The notes below the pieces were generated by a model. It made no database searches. It was not told the origin of the DNA and saw nothing but the letters and a program-made list of their open reading frames with translations. This document shows, piece after piece, positions 51,403 to 59,585 of a stretch of 64,000 nt of DNA. Position numbers and translations under genes: made by a program. The stretch covers positions 372,001 through 436,000 of the forward strand of contig CAVUDJ010000015.1 in NCBI GenBank assembly GCA_963740215.1, read 5' to 3'. How positions within the stretch are numbered: the stretch's first letter is position 1; each line of letters begins with the position of its first letter. The DNA comes from CAVVAL01 sp963740215. Lineage in GTDB: Bacteria; Actinomycetota; Actinomycetes; Mycobacteriales; Cryptosporangiaceae.

Positions 51403-51864
51403 TCACTGGTTGGGACAGTCGTAGACGACCTCGGCGGGCGAGTGCCCGAAGAGGTACGACTGCACGACCTCGACCGGCTCCTCGCTCACGACACCGTCGA
51501 CGATCCGGAATGACCGGAATTCGACGGTTTCGGGGTCGCGGGTGGAGACCAGCACGTAGTGCGCGTCCGGCTCGGACGCGTAGGAGATGTCGGTGCGCGA
51601 GGGGTAGGCCTCGGTGGCGGTGTGCGAGTGGTAGATCACGACGGGGACCTCGTCCCGGTCGTCCATCTCGCGGTACAGCCGCAGCAGGTCCATCGAGTCG
51701 AACTCGTAGAACGTGGGCGAGCGTGCCGCGTTGAGCATCGGGATGTACCGCTCGGGACGGTCGGTGCCGGCGGGGCCCGCGACGACGCCGCACGCCTCGT
51801 CGGGGTGGTCGGCCCGGGCGTGCGCGACGATGGCGTCGTAGGTCGCCTGGTCGATCGTCAGCAC
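51403..51864 (-). CDS. mec: CysO-cysteine peptidase Mec (JAMM/Mov34)
   Basis: 153 residues with the full JAMM zinc motif: Glu in DEACGVV, then HSHTATEAYPSRTD (HxH, S and D). It cleaves cysteine from the CysO C-terminus. Located 88 bp upstream of cysO on the same strand, after DUF2017. Confidence 0.93.
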   Translation of the reverse strand: MLTIDQATYDAIVAHARADHPDEACGVVAGPAGTDRPERYIPMLNAARSPTFYEFDSMDLLRLYREMDDRDEVPVVIYHSHTATEAYPSRTDISYASEPDAHYVLVSTRDPETVEFRSFRIVDGVVSEEPVEVVQSYLFGHSPAEVVYDCPNQ

Positions 51865-51878
51865 GCGCCCCAGAGTAC

Positions 51879-52361
51879 CTAAACCTCCGTGAGCGCCGTC
51901 GCCAGGGATTCCACCAGGTACGACAGCAGGTCCTGGACGACGATGAGGAACGCGCGCGACCCCTCGGGATCAGCCTTGGCCAGCTCCTCGTCGAGGTCGG
52001 TGTCGGCGGTGATGCCGATCCACTCGCCGAGCACGAGCCGGGCGTCGTTGAGCGCGGTGAGCCACGTGTCGGCGTCCTGGCCGTCGATGCGGATCTCGCC
52101 GCCCGGCGGTAGCGCCGCGAGGATCGAGTGCGCGTTCTGGACCTTCGACTCGCGCAGGTCGCCCTCGGTCAGCTCGCGGAGTTCGGCCGCCGCCTCGGGG
52201 TCGTCGCGGTAACCGTCCGGGAAGAGCCTCTTCAGCCCGGGATCCTCGTCGCCCTCCTCGATGAGCCCCACCACCCGCGTGAGGACAAGCGCCAGCGCCT
52301 GTGCCTCCGCAGGGCTCAGCTCGGCGACGAGCTGGTCACCGTGCCAGTGGAAGGGCCTCAC
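51879..52361 (-). CDS. DUF2017 family protein
   Basis: 160 residues, all-helical and acidic. The N-terminus RPFHWHGDQLVAELSPAEA and ALNDARLVLGEWIGI segments match the DUF2017 family found between clpS and mec across actinobacteria (Rv1332 position). Function unknown. The GTG start overlaps the clpS stop, implying coupled translation. Confidence 0.85.
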   Translation of the reverse strand: MRPFHWHGDQLVAELSPAEAQALALVLTRVVGLIEEGDEDPGLKRLFPDGYRDDPEAAAELRELTEGDLRESKVQNAHSILAALPPGGEIRIDGQDADTWLTALNDARLVLGEWIGITADTDLDEELAKADPEGSRAFLIVVQDLLSYLVESLATALTEV

Positions 52362-52645
52362 GAGTCACGCTGGACGGTCGCCCAGAGCCCGTACGCGTGG
52401 AGCCGTGCCACGTCGAACTCCATCTTTTCGCGGCTTCCGGTGGACACCGCCGCACGACCCTTCTGGTGCACGTCCAGCATGAGTTCGTGAGCCTTCTCCC
52501 GGCTGTAACCGAAGAGCTTCTGGAAGACGTAGGTGACGTATGTCATGAGGTTCACCGGGTCGTCCCAGACGACGGTGACCCACGGGCGGTCCTCAAGGGG
52601 GATCGACTCCGTGGCTTCAACCGGTGCCGCCATCGGTGCGGTCAT
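52358..52645 (-). CDS. clpS: ATP-dependent Clp protease adaptor ClpS
   Basis: 95 residues. VVWDDPVNLMTYVTYVFQKL and AHELMLDVHQKGRA form the N-degron-binding core. It delivers proteins with destabilising N-termini to ClpC-ClpP. ATG 52645. It is divergent from pncB, as in mycobacteria. Confidence 0.93.
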   Translation of the reverse strand: MTAPMAAPVEATESIPLEDRPWVTVVWDDPVNLMTYVTYVFQKLFGYSREKAHELMLDVHQKGRAAVSTGSREKMEFDVARLHAYGLWATVQRDS

Positions 52646-52701
52646 CCGTTCATCGTGCCACCACGCCTCAACGGTGCAACCCGTGCCCGTAGGCTTGTCC
52701 G

Positions 52702-53985
52702 GTGACCACCGCGCTCCTGACGGACCACTACGAGTTGACGATGCTGGCCTCGGCGCTGCGGGACGGTTCCGCACAGCGTGAGTGCGTCTTCGAGGTCTTC
52801 GCCCGCCGCCTGCCGGACGGCCGCCGGTACGGCGTCGTCGCCGGCATCGGCCGGCTCCTCGACGCCCTTGAGGACTTCCGGTTCGGCGCCGCCGAGCTCG
52901 ACTTCCTGGCATCCGCGGGGGTGGTCGACGCGGCCACGCGCGACTGGCTCGCGGACTACCGCTTCCGCTGCGACGTCGACGGGTACGCCGAGGGCGAGCT
53001 GTACTTCCCCGGCTCGCCGGTGCTCACGGTCGCCGGCACGTTCGCCGACGCGGTGGTGGTGGAGACGCTGGTCCTGTCGATCCTCAACTACGACTGCGCG
53101 ATCGCGTCCGCCGCGGCCCGCATGGTCACTGCCGCCGAGGGCAGGCCGCTGATCGAGATGGGCTCGCGCCGCGCGCACGAGCAGGCAGCGGTAGCCGCCG
53201 CCCGCGCCGCGTACCTGGCCGGGTTCGCCGCCACGTCCAATCTGGAGGCTGGCCGTCGCTACGGTATCCCGACCCGCGGCACCAGTGCGCACTCGTTCAC
53301 GCTGCTGCACGACAGCGAAGCGGCGGCCTTCGCCGACCAGGTGAGCACGCACGGCAAGGACACCACGCTGCTGGTCGACACGTACGACATCACCGCCGGC
53401 ATCCGGACCGCGATCGAGGTGGCCGGGCCTGAGCTGGGCGCCGTCCGGATCGACTCCGGCGATCTCGGCGTCCTCGCGCGGCAGGCCCGTGAGCAGCTCG
53501 ACTCGCTCGGGGCGGCAAGAACGAAGATCGTGGTCTCCGGGGATCTTGACGAGTACGCGATTGCAGCACTCGCGGCCCGCCCGGTCGACTCCTACGGCGC
53601 CGGCACCGCGGTCGTCACCGGTTCCGGCCACCCCACCGCCGGCATGGTCTACAAGCTTGTCGAGGTGGAGGGCCGGCCGGTGGCCAAGCGCAGCGAGCAC
53701 AAGGGGACGCGGGGCGGGCGCAAGACCGCGGTACGGCGGCACAAGGCCAGCGGCACAGCCATCGAGGAGATCGTGGTCTCGCAGGGCACGCCGGAACCGC
53801 GCGAGCACGACCGCCCGCTGCAGATACCGCTGATGCGCGGCGGTGTCCGCACGCCGGACCTGCCCAGCCTGGACGACTCCCGCGAGCACCTGCGGCAAGC
53901 CCTGATCAGCGTGCCCTGGGAGGGCCTCAAGCTCTCCCACGGCGACCCGGCGATCCCTGTCATCTTCCCGGAGGCAACGCGATGA
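52702..53985 (+). CDS. pncB: Nicotinate phosphoribosyltransferase
   Basis: 427 residues. Starts LLTDHYELTMLASAL, with EMGSRRAHEQAA, AATSNLEAGRRYGIPTRGTS (including the autophosphorylated-His region AHSF) and DSGDLGVLARQAR. It makes nicotinate mononucleotide for NAD salvage. It overlaps the pncA start by 4 bp (ATGA), pairing deamidation of nicotinamide with use of the product. The start is GTG 52702. Confidence 0.94.
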   Translation: MTTALLTDHYELTMLASALRDGSAQRECVFEVFARRLPDGRRYGVVAGIGRLLDALEDFRFGAAELDFLASAGVVDAATRDWLADYRFRCDVDGYAEGELYFPGSPVLTVAGTFADAVVVETLVLSILNYDCAIASAAARMVTAAEGRPLIEMGSRRAHEQAAVAAARAAYLAGFAATSNLEAGRRYGIPTRGTSAHSFTLLHDSEAAAFADQVSTHGKDTTLLVDTYDITAGIRTAIEVAGPELGAVRIDSGDLGVLARQAREQLDSLGAARTKIVVSGDLDEYAIAALAARPVDSYGAGTAVVTGSGHPTAGMVYKLVEVEGRPVAKRSEHKGTRGGRKTAVRRHKASGTAIEEIVVSQGTPEPREHDRPLQIPLMRGGVRTPDLPSLDDSREHLRQALISVPWEGLKLSHGDPAIPVIFPEATR

Positions 53986-54557
53986 CGCGCGCACTCATAC
54001 TCGTCGACGTCCAGAACGACTTCTGCGAGGGCGGCTCTCTCGCCGTGACCGGTGGCGCGGGGGTCGCGCGCGACATCAGCGCTGCCCTCGACGTGGATGC
54101 CCGCGGCTGGGACCACGTGGTGGCCACCCGCGACCACCATGTCGACCCGGGTGCGCACTTCTCCCGGGATCCCGACTACGTCGACAGCTGGCCTGCGCAC
54201 TGCGTCGTCGGTACGCAGGGTGTGGAACTGCACCCCAACCTGCGTACCGACCGGATCGAGGCCGTCTTCGACAAGGGCGAGCACGCCGCTGCGTACTCGG
54301 GCTTCGAGGGTTCGTCCGATGGCGAGACGCTCGCGCGTTGGCTGCGGGATCGCGGCGTCACCGAGGTGGACGTGGTCGGCATCGCCACCGACCACTGTGT
54401 ACGAGCCACCGCGCTCGACGCCGCACGCGAGGGCTTCACCACGACAGTCCTGCTGGATCTCACCGCCGGTGTCGCCGCAGGCACCACCGAGCGTGCCCTC
54501 CTGGACCTGCGCGACGCGGGCGTGTCCCTGGTGGGCGATCCCGTGGTTGCGGGCTGA
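53982..54557 (+). CDS. pncA: Nicotinamidase (pyrazinamidase)
   Basis: 191 residues. Triad: Asp in VDVQNDFCEGG, Lys in VFDKGEH, Cys in IATDHCVRATA; metal ligands in DSWPAHCV and the ATRDHH segment. It deamidates nicotinamide to nicotinate for PncB. The stop is followed by a bidirectional hairpin. Confidence 0.93.
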   Translation: MTRALILVDVQNDFCEGGSLAVTGGAGVARDISAALDVDARGWDHVVATRDHHVDPGAHFSRDPDYVDSWPAHCVVGTQGVELHPNLRTDRIEAVFDKGEHAAAYSGFEGSSDGETLARWLRDRGVTEVDVVGIATDHCVRATALDAAREGFTTTVLLDLTAGVAAGTTERALLDLRDAGVSLVGDPVVAG

Positions 54558-54566
54558 CCCACCGCC

Positions 54567-54622
54567 GAGTTTCGGACTTTTGAGGGTTCCCGGGCTCGCC
54601 CGACCCCAAAAGTCCGAAACTC
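54567..54622. terminator. Bidirectional hairpin between pncA and the TAP hydrolase gene
   Basis: Arms GAGTTTCGGACTTTTG / CAAAAGTCCGAAACTC are perfect, and the loop extends the stem with GGG/CCC. The same arm core occurs at 36418 and 49864. It sits between convergent stops at 54557 and 54629. Confidence 0.8.
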
Positions 54623-54628
54623 AGGGCG

Positions 54629-56151
54629 TCAGTGGCGGCCGGGCTTCAGCTGCTCCGGGTAGCTCGGTCCGGCGTTCCGCGCGGCGATACCTGCGGCGTC
54701 GGGCCAGACCGCCGGGCAGTGCGTGCCCCGCTTAGGCGTCTTCTTCGTGATCAGGTAGGTGTCGATCGCGGTGCGGGCGCACGGGCTGAGCCAGTAGTCG
54801 CCGTGCCCCACGCCGTCGTAGGTGAGCAGCACCGCGCTCGGCAGCTGGCTGTAGGCGCCGGTGGCCCACTCGTACGGCGTGGCGGCGTCCCACCGGCTCG
54901 TCGTCATGAGGATCGGCGGGGCGCCCTTGACCTTGAGGCGGTGCTGCGGGTTCTGCACCTTCGCCGGCCAGCCGAGGCATGTGGTGATGTCGGTGAACCA
55001 GACCGAGAGCCGGGTGTGTTTCGCGTACTTCGCCGACGCCTTGCGCAGGCGGTTCAGCTGGCGGACGTCACGGGTGTTCCACTTCCAGTCCTCGCACCAG
55101 ATCGCCTGGTAAGAGTTCTCGAACCGGCTGGACCGCACGCTTGGACGGCGCGCCGGCCTTGCTGTACGACGCGAGCTGCTTCGCCAGGCCCGGCCAGGCG
55201 GCGGGGTCGTACATACCGCCGAACACCATGTCGCGGAGCATCTCGGCGGTGATGGGCGTGCCCACCTCGGGGTCCGTCAGCTCGCCCTTCTCCGCGCGGG
55301 CGTAGAGGGCCTCCCAGACCGTGAGCGTGCCCTTGCCGTGCAGCGCGCAACCCGGCGTGCGGTCGCACCACGCGGCGAACTGCCGGAACGCCCCCTCGAA
55401 CGCGCGGTTCGACGTGTCGAGGTAGTGCTGCGGGTCGCGGATGCTGTGGTCCATGTTGGAGTCGATCACCATGGCACGGAGCCGCTTCGGGAACAGCTCG
55501 GCGTACTGCTGGCCGATCTGGGTGCCGTACGAAACGCCGTAGTAGCTGATCTTCGGCTCGCCGAGCGCAACCCGCACGGCCTCCATGTCGCGCACGGTGC
55601 TCGTGGTGTCGACGTGGTCGAACACGGGCCCGGTCAGCTCACGGCAGTTCTTGCCGAGCTTGCGGTTGGCGTCGCGGAGCTTGGTGAACTCGGCGGCGGT
55701 CTCCGGGTAGAACGTGACGGTCGGATCGAACACGTCGAAGTCGCAGACGGACGGGTTTGCTGCCGCCGACGCCACGCGGATCGAAACCGACCACGTCGAA
55801 GCGCTCACGCAGGTCCGCGGAGAACACATTGTCGGCGGCGAGTGCGAACCCGACGGCGGAGCCTCCCGGCCCACCCGGGTTAACCAGCAGCGACCCGATC
55901 CGCTTCGCCGGGTTGGTAGCCGTGGCGCGAGCGAGCGCCAGGTTGAACCTGGGGCCGCGCGGCTTGGCCCAGTCGACGGGCACCGCGATCGTGGCGCACT
56001 GGAGACGGGGATTCGGCTCGGGCAGGTTGGGGCAGGGCTGCCAGTCGATGGCGCTCGGCGGCGCGGCCGACGCTCCCACCGCCGGCACCACGGCCAGGCC
56101 GCTTGCTGCCAGGACGGCGACCGCGATGCCTGCGGTCAGACGTAACCTCAA
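54629..56151 (-). CDS. Secreted alpha/beta hydrolase of the tripeptidyl-aminopeptidase (TAP/SlpD) type, frameshifted twice
   Basis: About 506 residues after repair. TTG 56151 with GGGAGG upstream starts a signal peptide. VNPGGPGGSAVGFA (oxyanion) and VVGFDPRGVGGS are in frame 1, VSYGTQIGQQYAELFP (nucleophile Ser) in frame 2, and TSRWDAATPYEWA and VGHGDY (Asp, His) in frame 3. Extra bases near 55750 and 55126 explain the shifts (1523 bp equals 507 codons plus two). It would cleave tripeptides from exported proteins. All catalytic residues survive. Confidence 0.88.
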
Positions 56152-56239
56152 GGTTCCTCCCCTATGTGCAATTCGGGCACTGGGGACCAAACCTATGACC
56201 TGGGGTCAATGCGGCCACACTGGCCCGACAGGCCCCGCA

Positions 56240-56316
56240 GCCGAATCGAACTTGCGGGACTTATTGGGGCATCGGCGCCCGGTGAAGGCACGGCTTCCCG
56301 AAAAGTCCGGTTCGGC
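56240..56316 (-). repeat. Structured intergenic repeat, copy A3
   Basis: 77 bp, same length as A1 but inverted. On the minus strand, it has GCCGAACCGGACTT, CGGGAAGCCGTGCC and GTCCCGCAAG blocks; the loop differs but GGGC/GCCC can still pair. It lies about 90 bp upstream of the TAP hydrolase gene, in the 428-bp gene-free gap 56152-56579. Confidence 0.8.
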
Positions 56317-56474
56317 CCGGGGTGCGGGGGTGCGGGGTTCGGCGGAGGCCGGCCGGACGGTGGTACCGCGCAGGAACTGCGGCGCCACGCGCGGACGCTG
56401 ATCGCCACGCCAACCCGGCCGCCGCAACGCCGGTTCCCGCGCACGCGTAATTAGAGAGCGATTTGAAGGCTTTT

Positions 56475-56594
56475 GATCTGACCTGGAGCCCGCTGAGGTG
56501 CGCGTATCGCCGCGCTCGCACAAGGCGCCGCGGCGGCCTCCAGGCCGTAAGCCGCGGAGAGGGCGGCGAGACGTGTGCCTCAGTGGGCCGCCTC
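56475..56594 (-). repeat. Gene-end repeat, copy B2 (after serB)
   Basis: About 120 bp. Shares ACCTGGAGCCCGCTGAGGTG at the left and GTGCCTCAGTGGGCCGCCTC at the right with B1. The last serB codons and stop lie within its right end. The centre is a GC-rich inverted repeat (GCCGCGGCGGCCT and the AGGCCGTAAGCCGCGG segment). Confidence 0.7.
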
Positions 56595-57755
56595 AACCTC
56601 GGAAGAGTGGACGCCTAGAAAGAAGAGGATGGCGTCGAGGTGCGGGTGGTTCAGGGCGGTGTCGGCGACCTCGCGCAGCGCCGGCTTGGCGTTGAACGCG
56701 ATCCCGAGGCCGGCGGCGGTGAGCATGTCGATGTCGTTGGCGCCGTCGCCGACCGCGACGGTCTGGCTCATCGGCACGCCGGCCTCGGCGGCGAATCGTT
56801 CGAGCGCACGCGCCTTGGCGGGGCGGTCGATGATCTCGCCGACGACGCGTCCCGTGAACCGCCCGTCCACGATCTCCAGGGTGTTAGCGGCGGCGAAGTC
56901 CAGCTCCAGCATCTCCACGAGGTGGTCCGTGACCTGCGTGAACCCGCCGGAAACGATGCCGCATCGGTAACCCATGCGCTTGAGCGTCCGGATCAGGGTG
57001 CGCGCGCCCGGGGTCAGCACGAGGTCGGCGCGCACCTTCTCCAGCACCGCCGCATCGAGCCCTGCCAACGCAGAAACCCGCTGGCGCAGCGACTCGGCGA
57101 AGTCCAGCTCGCCGCGCATCGCCGCCTCGGTGACGGCGGCGACCTCGGCCTCGCACCCGGCGTGGGCGGCGAGCATCTCGATGACCTCGCCGGTGATCAG
57201 CGTCGAGTCGACGTCGAAGACGACGAGCCGCTTGGACCGGCGGTGCAGCCCCGCCCGTTCGACCGCGATGTCGACGCCGTCGACGCTCGCGGCCTTGACC
57301 AGCGCCGCACGCAGCGCCTCGCCGTCGGCGCCGGAGACGAGCATTTCGAGGCTGGTCACCGGGTGCTTCGACAGGCGGGCGATGGTGTCGATGTTGCCGC
57401 CGAGTTCGGCGATGCGGTCGGCGATGTCCGCCACGGCCACGGCTGACAGCGGCCGGCCGAGGACGATCACGTGGTGCCGGCTGCCGCGGCGGACGATCGG
57501 CCCGTCGGCATCGTCCCCGAAGACGACGTCGAGGTGGACGCCCAGGTCTGCGGCCACTCCGCGGACGGCGTCACGGAAAGGACCGGGCTCGCCGTGCAGC
57601 TCGACGAGCACGCCCAGCACGAGACGTCCGCGGATGACGACCTGCTCGACGTCGCGGACCTCGACGTCGTGACGCGCGAGGGCGCCGAACAGCCCGGCGG
57701 TGATGCCGGGCCGGTCGGCGCCCGTGACGGTGAGAAGCGCCCGGAGCTGGCTCAG
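56580..57755 (-). CDS. serB: Phosphoserine phosphatase SerB with N-terminal ACT domains
   Basis: About 391 residues. Residues 1-170 hold two ACT-like domains (LLTVTGADRPGITAGLFGAL; HVIVLGRPLSAVAVADIADR). The HAD phosphatase part has VFDVDSTLITGEVIE (DxDST), VSGGFTQVTDH and GDGANDIDM. It performs the last step of serine synthesis and matches SerB2 of mycobacteria. No ATG, GTG or TTG start fits; a CTG at 57755 overlapping the ctaD stop (CTGA) is the best choice. ctaD-serB coupling is conserved in mycobacteria. Confidence 0.9.
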   Translation of the reverse strand: MSQLRALLTVTGADRPGITAGLFGALARHDVEVRDVEQVVIRGRLVLGVLVELHGEPGPFRDAVRGVAADLGVHLDVVFGDDADGPIVRRGSRHHVIVLGRPLSAVAVADIADRIAELGGNIDTIARLSKHPVTSLEMLVSGADGEALRAALVKAASVDGVDIAVERAGLHRRSKRLVVFDVDSTLITGEVIEMLAAHAGCEAEVAAVTEAAMRGELDFAESLRQRVSALAGLDAAVLEKVRADLVLTPGARTLIRTLKRMGYRCGIVSGGFTQVTDHLVEMLELDFAAANTLEIVDGRFTGRVVGEIIDRPAKARALERFAAEAGVPMSQTVAVGDGANDIDMLTAAGLGIAFNAKPALREVADTALNHPHLDAILFFLGVHSSEVEAAH

Positions 57756-59443
57756 GACTGGACCGCCGCCTTCTTCTTGCCCTCGACCTCCTGCGCCCAG
57801 GGCGCGAGGTGCGGGAACTTGAGGTCGAACGCGGGCCGCTCGGAGCGGATGCGGGGCAGCGAGACGAAGTTGTGCCGCGGCGGCGGGCACGACGTGGCCC
57901 ACTCCAGCGACGCGCCGTAACCCCAGGGGTCGTCGACGTCGACGACGCGGCCGAGCTTGTACGACTTCCACACGTTGTAGAGGAACGGCAGCGTGGACGC
58001 CCCGAGGATGAACGAGCCGATCGTGGAGATCGTGTTCAGCGTGGTGAATCCGTCGGTGGGCAGGTAGTCGGCGTAGCGCCGCGGCATGCCCTCGTTACCG
58101 AGCCAGTGCTGGACCAGGAACGTGGTGTGGAAGCCGACGAACGTCATCCAGAAGTGGAACTTGCCGAGCCGCTCGTCGAGCATCCGGCCGGTCATCTTCG
58201 GGAACCAGAAGTAGATGCCGGAGTAGGTGGCGAACACGATCGTGCCGAACAGCACGTAGTGGAAGTGCGCCACGACGAAGTAGGTGTCGGAGACGTGGAA
58301 GTCGATCGGCGGGCTCGCGAGGAGCACGCCGGAGAGACCGCCGAAGAGGAACGTGGCGAGGAAGCCGAGCGCGAAGAGCATCGGCGTCTCGAACGTGAGC
58401 TGGCCGCGCCACATGGTGCCGAGCCAGTTGAAGAACTTCACGCCGGTCGGGACCGCGATGAGGAACGACAGGAAGCTGAAGAACGGCAGCAGCACGGCGC
58501 CGGTGGCGAACATGTGGTGCGCCCACACGGTCATCGACAGCGCGGCGATCAGCAGGGTGGCGCCGACCAGGCCCTTGTAGCCGAACATCGGCTTGCGGCT
58601 GAACACCGGGAAGACCTCGGAGACGATGCCGAAGAACGGCAGCGCGACGATGTAGACCTCGGGGTGGCCGAAGAACCAGAACAGGTGCTGCCAGAGGATC
58701 GCGCCGCCGGTCTCGGTGTCGTAGATGTGCGAGCCGAGGTGTCGGTCGGCGGTGAGCGCGGCGAGCGCGGCGGCCAGGATCGGGAACACCATCAGCACGA
58801 GCAGGCTGGTGACGAGGATGTTCCAGGTGAAGATCGGCATCCGGAACATCGTCATGCCGGGCGCGCGCAGCGTCAGGATCGTGGTGATCATGTTGACCGC
58901 GCCGAGGATCGTGCCCAGACCCGAGATGATCAGGCCGACGATCCACATGTCGGCGCCGGCGCCCGGCGAGTGGATCTCCGAGTTGAGCGGCGCGTAGGCG
59001 AACCAGCCGAAGTCAGCGGCGCCGCCGGGGGTGGCGAAGCCGAGCATGACGATCGTGCCGCCGAACGCGTACAGCCAGTACGCGAACGCGTTGAGCCGGG
59101 GGAACGACACGTCCGGCGCGCCGATCTGCAGCGGGATGATGTAGTTCGCGAACGCGAAGACCAGCGGTGTCGCGAACAGCAGCAGCATGATCGTGCCGTG
59201 CATGGTGAACAGCTGGTTGAACTGCTCGTTCGAGAGGAACTGCAGCTTCGGCCGGGCCAGCTCGGCCCGCATCAGCAGCGCCATCGCGCCGCCGATCATG
59301 AAGAAGATGAAGGACGTGACGAGGTACATCAGGCCGATCTGCTTGGCGTCCGTCGTCCTGAGGATCCGCGCGAACGCGTTCCCCTTGACCGTCTCCCTGA
59401 CCGGCCACGGTCGGGTGACGATGGGCTTAGGTGCGATGGTCAC
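57752..59443 (-). CDS. ctaD: Cytochrome c oxidase subunit I (aa3 type)
   Basis: 563 residues with 12 helices. Haem a and Cu-B ligands are visible in FTMHGTIMLLLFATP, WFFGHPEVYI (His-Tyr crosslink site), VWAHHMF and VVAHFHYVLFG. The C-terminal tail is charged (EGKKKAAVQS). The GTG start is preceded by GGAGGG. It is the catalytic subunit of the terminal oxidase with which the actinobacterial bcc complex forms a supercomplex. Confidence 0.95.
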   Translation of the reverse strand: MTIAPKPIVTRPWPVRETVKGNAFARILRTTDAKQIGLMYLVTSFIFFMIGGAMALLMRAELARPKLQFLSNEQFNQLFTMHGTIMLLLFATPLVFAFANYIIPLQIGAPDVSFPRLNAFAYWLYAFGGTIVMLGFATPGGAADFGWFAYAPLNSEIHSPGAGADMWIVGLIISGLGTILGAVNMITTILTLRAPGMTMFRMPIFTWNILVTSLLVLMVFPILAAALAALTADRHLGSHIYDTETGGAILWQHLFWFFGHPEVYIVALPFFGIVSEVFPVFSRKPMFGYKGLVGATLLIAALSMTVWAHHMFATGAVLLPFFSFLSFLIAVPTGVKFFNWLGTMWRGQLTFETPMLFALGFLATFLFGGLSGVLLASPPIDFHVSDTYFVVAHFHYVLFGTIVFATYSGIYFWFPKMTGRMLDERLGKFHFWMTFVGFHTTFLVQHWLGNEGMPRRYADYLPTDGFTTLNTISTIGSFILGASTLPFLYNVWKSYKLGRVVDVDDPWGYGASLEWATSCPPPRHNFVSLPRIRSERPAFDLKFPHLAPWAQEVEGKKKAAVQS

Positions 59444-59585
59444 CGGGGACCCTCCTGGCTTCTGCTCGTCACGCGGCGCGCTCGACCGGGGTCAAGCGCG
59501 CCTCGGCAGCAGAATAGTCCTACAGGCTGTCGGCGGTTGCCGGGGGGCGTGCGGCGGCGCATGGCGTCGCCGCTGGTGGCGCAGG

